Shown here: positions 62,501 to 64,000 of the stretch, in pieces
Layout of the letters: every line of letters starts with the position of its first letter
How positions within the stretch are numbered: the stretch's first letter is position 1
Assembly (NCBI GenBank): GCA_023238725.1
Contig: CM041538.1
Span: 13,328,880-13,392,879, forward strand
Source: Scortum barcoo
Lineage: Eukaryota; Chordata; Actinopteri; Centrarchiformes; Terapontidae
DNA length: 64,000 bases
Direction of reading: 5' to 3'
Program-made: the position numbers and the translations under genes
The notes under the pieces: generated by a model
Databases searched by the model: none
Told to the model about the DNA's origin: nothing
Seen by the model: the letters and a program-made list of their open reading frames with translations, nothing else

Positions 62501-62580
62501 TCATGTCCTTTCCATATCTGGAAAATTGGTCAACAGTTTTCCAAGTTTTTCCTGACTTTCGAGGACATGTGGGAACCTGC
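62501..62580 (-). repeat. Right member of an imperfect inverted pair
   Basis: On the minus strand it reads GCAGGTTCCCAC, GGAAAAACTTGGAAAACTGT, TGACCAATTTTCCAGATATG, GAAAGGACATGAAGAG, parallel to 62199-62276 with indels. The shared TGACCAATTTTCCA is exact (14 bp). The separation of about 225 bp suggests a fold-back or TIR-type relic. Confidence 0.5.
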
Positions 62581-63931
62581 TGTTATCATTTGCTTTTTGA
62601 CATTTTAAGACCAAATAAAGAGGTGAAAATAATTCTCCCTTGCTGGTCAGCATCTACAAAGATATGCTCAACATAGACATAAACGGCCTGCATCTTATCT
62701 TAAAGGGTTTTATCCACCCCTCAGTCACAGCCAGAGAGCCACAGAGATGTTGATGTTTGCGACCTGAAAATATCCACATAAAGCATATTTTGCACATAAT
62801 TTTATCTGTGACTCTGTTCACATGCTTAAATATCTTTGTCTGAAACTGTTTTTTTCAATAAATGTTTAGAAAGTTGTGGAGCATAAACCATTAGTCAGTG
62901 ATGAGCTGTACTGTGGCTATTAAGCTCCAGGAAGCCACTGCAACAACAGCAACAGCAGAACGAAAGTACAGTGAAGCTGAAAAACCTGGAGATAATTGGC
63001 ATTTTATTGCTGATTTCCTGCATTTACTGTCTGCCCTTTCGGAGCCTGTGGTGGCTTTAGAGATGTTTGTTACCCTTCGCCTCAGGCTAGATGCTGTTTC
63101 AAGATAGTTAGTTCATTCACATGAGTGGCAGGTGTTGGAGTGGGACCAAGTGGAATAGAACAGCATGCTTTGCCTAGATCTATAAAATCATGCATATTAT
63201 ATCTCTGACCTCACTGGAGAGAGTGCTTAAAAATGTTACATAAAACTTCTGCTATCTTTACAGAGGGACATGCAAGGCTTGCCAAAAAGTGAAACTCAAA
63301 AGACCCTCTCTGGTTCCCCTGCTCCTTTAAAACTCCTTGATAAACAAAGGGAGAAGTAGTCATTTTCCCACATGTGTGAGGCCCAAGACACCTTTTGTCC
63401 TGCAGCATGTTGAAAGCGCAGGCCAAAGTGCAGTTTTGTTTGTTGTTTCATCACCTACTCATGTTTTATTAGTGGTGACTTAAAAGCTTCAACATCCACT
63501 GTATGGCATTGATGGCGAGAGGTTGAGATCAGCGGTGAACGACATTCTTTTTTACAAAGTACCGATGACCTTATGAAGTATTAGGCGGCAGCAGACTGTG
63601 CAGCATGCTTTGCACACATTCATTCATTTAACAAAATCCAGAGCTGTTTCACTGTATATGCAATAAGGAAAAAAGGTTGAGGGAAAATGTTAGAGGTCAG
63701 AAATAACTGTAGATGGATAAAAATTGAATGAGGTCATGTGTTGATGTAAAGTATCACATTTATAAACTGTAACAGTGTTTAAATTAGACTGTGACTCGCG
63801 GCATTTGTCAAACACATCCTCTGTCTCACACTATTATCGTAAAACAAGTGAATCACCAAGGAAGTTAAGGAATAACGGGCAACCCTTTGGCAGTACAAAC
63901 TTCAACTCTGAATAGGACACTCCCACCATCA
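62581..63931. other. Unique non-coding sequence
   Basis: AT-rich. Contains a GCAACAACAGCAACAGCAG triplet patch near 62940. Frames up to 71 codons; nothing recognised. Confidence 0.35.
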
Positions 63932-63973
63932 TACACACACACACACACGGACACACACACACGGACACACACC
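63932..63973. repeat. (CA)n microsatellite with CACGGA interruptions
   Basis: Three CA blocks separated by two GG interruptions, giving an ACACGGAC higher-order pattern. Confidence 0.9.
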
Positions 63974-64000
63974 TACTTCTCAGCTATGCACAAGACTGAT

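Larger units (their letters stand above)
1..64000. other. Gene desert or long intron of a teleost; no gene recognised
   Basis: No open frame on either strand exceeds about 162 codons, and none shows a recognisable domain, catalytic motif, reverse transcriptase or transposase signature. Frames of this length and density are expected by chance. Many are dominated by low-complexity DNA, such as Thr/His runs from CA repeats or Arg/Glu/Ser runs from CT repeats. Short exons of under about 100 bp, or untranslated and lncRNA exons, cannot be excluded by eye. The window could lie between genes or inside a large intron; the sequence does not decide. Confidence 0.75.

Noticed and set aside
1..64000. CRISPR array, prokaryotic operon, phage or integrated viral sequence
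   Set aside because: No regularly spaced repeats, no ribosome-binding-site-linked frames, and no polymerase, capsid or integrase-like frame. All signs are vertebrate nuclear DNA.

Overview
The window looks like nuclear DNA of a percomorph (spiny-rayed) teleost fish. It is AT-rich, eukaryotic and non-coding throughout. It carries TA, CA, GATA and CT microsatellites, A and T homopolymers, a (GATA)n-tailed non-LTR retrotransposon 3' end, and several interspersed repeats that I recognise from memory as abundant in perciform-type genomes. The organism call rests on those repeats and was not checked by a search.

I recognise no protein-coding gene, rRNA, tRNA or CRISPR array. The longest open frames are about 150-160 codons, show no known domain, and are what chance gives in 64 kb. 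The best description is a gene desert or a very long intron. Several stretches rich in homeodomain, PBX/MEIS, octamer and nuclear-receptor motifs read like conserved non-coding enhancers of a developmental gene outside the window. That is inference from motif texture, not from alignment.

Layout. 1-22 kb: unique sequence with candidate regulatory blocks near 3.2, 9.4, 11.2 and 12.7 kb, a 58-bp TA microsatellite at 7.1 kb, small perfect hairpins, and a 250-bp purine-rich strand-asymmetric tract at 19 kb. 22-27.4 kb is the most structured part: a GATA repeat with a LINE tail, a near-perfect inverted repeat with about 100-bp arms flanking 859 bp (25051-26123), a G-rich run beside its right arm, and a terminal-inverted-repeat element at 27 kb. 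27-43 kb: mostly featureless, with candidate regulatory blocks at 35.3 and 39.4 kb. 43.9-52.5 kb: a rearranged head-to-head copy of the 27-kb element family, a candidate regulatory block at 46.6-47.3 kb, and two further interspersed repeats (47.4 and 51.8 kb). 52.5-64 kb: a 52-bp imperfect palindrome at 55.25 kb, an octamer-containing block at 56.7 kb, a degenerate duplicated block at 61 kb, a CTCF-like site at 61.97 kb, an imperfect inverted pair at 62.2-62.6 kb and a CA repeat at the end.

There is no gene set to work together here. The most notable finding is the long inverted repeat at 25-26 kb.
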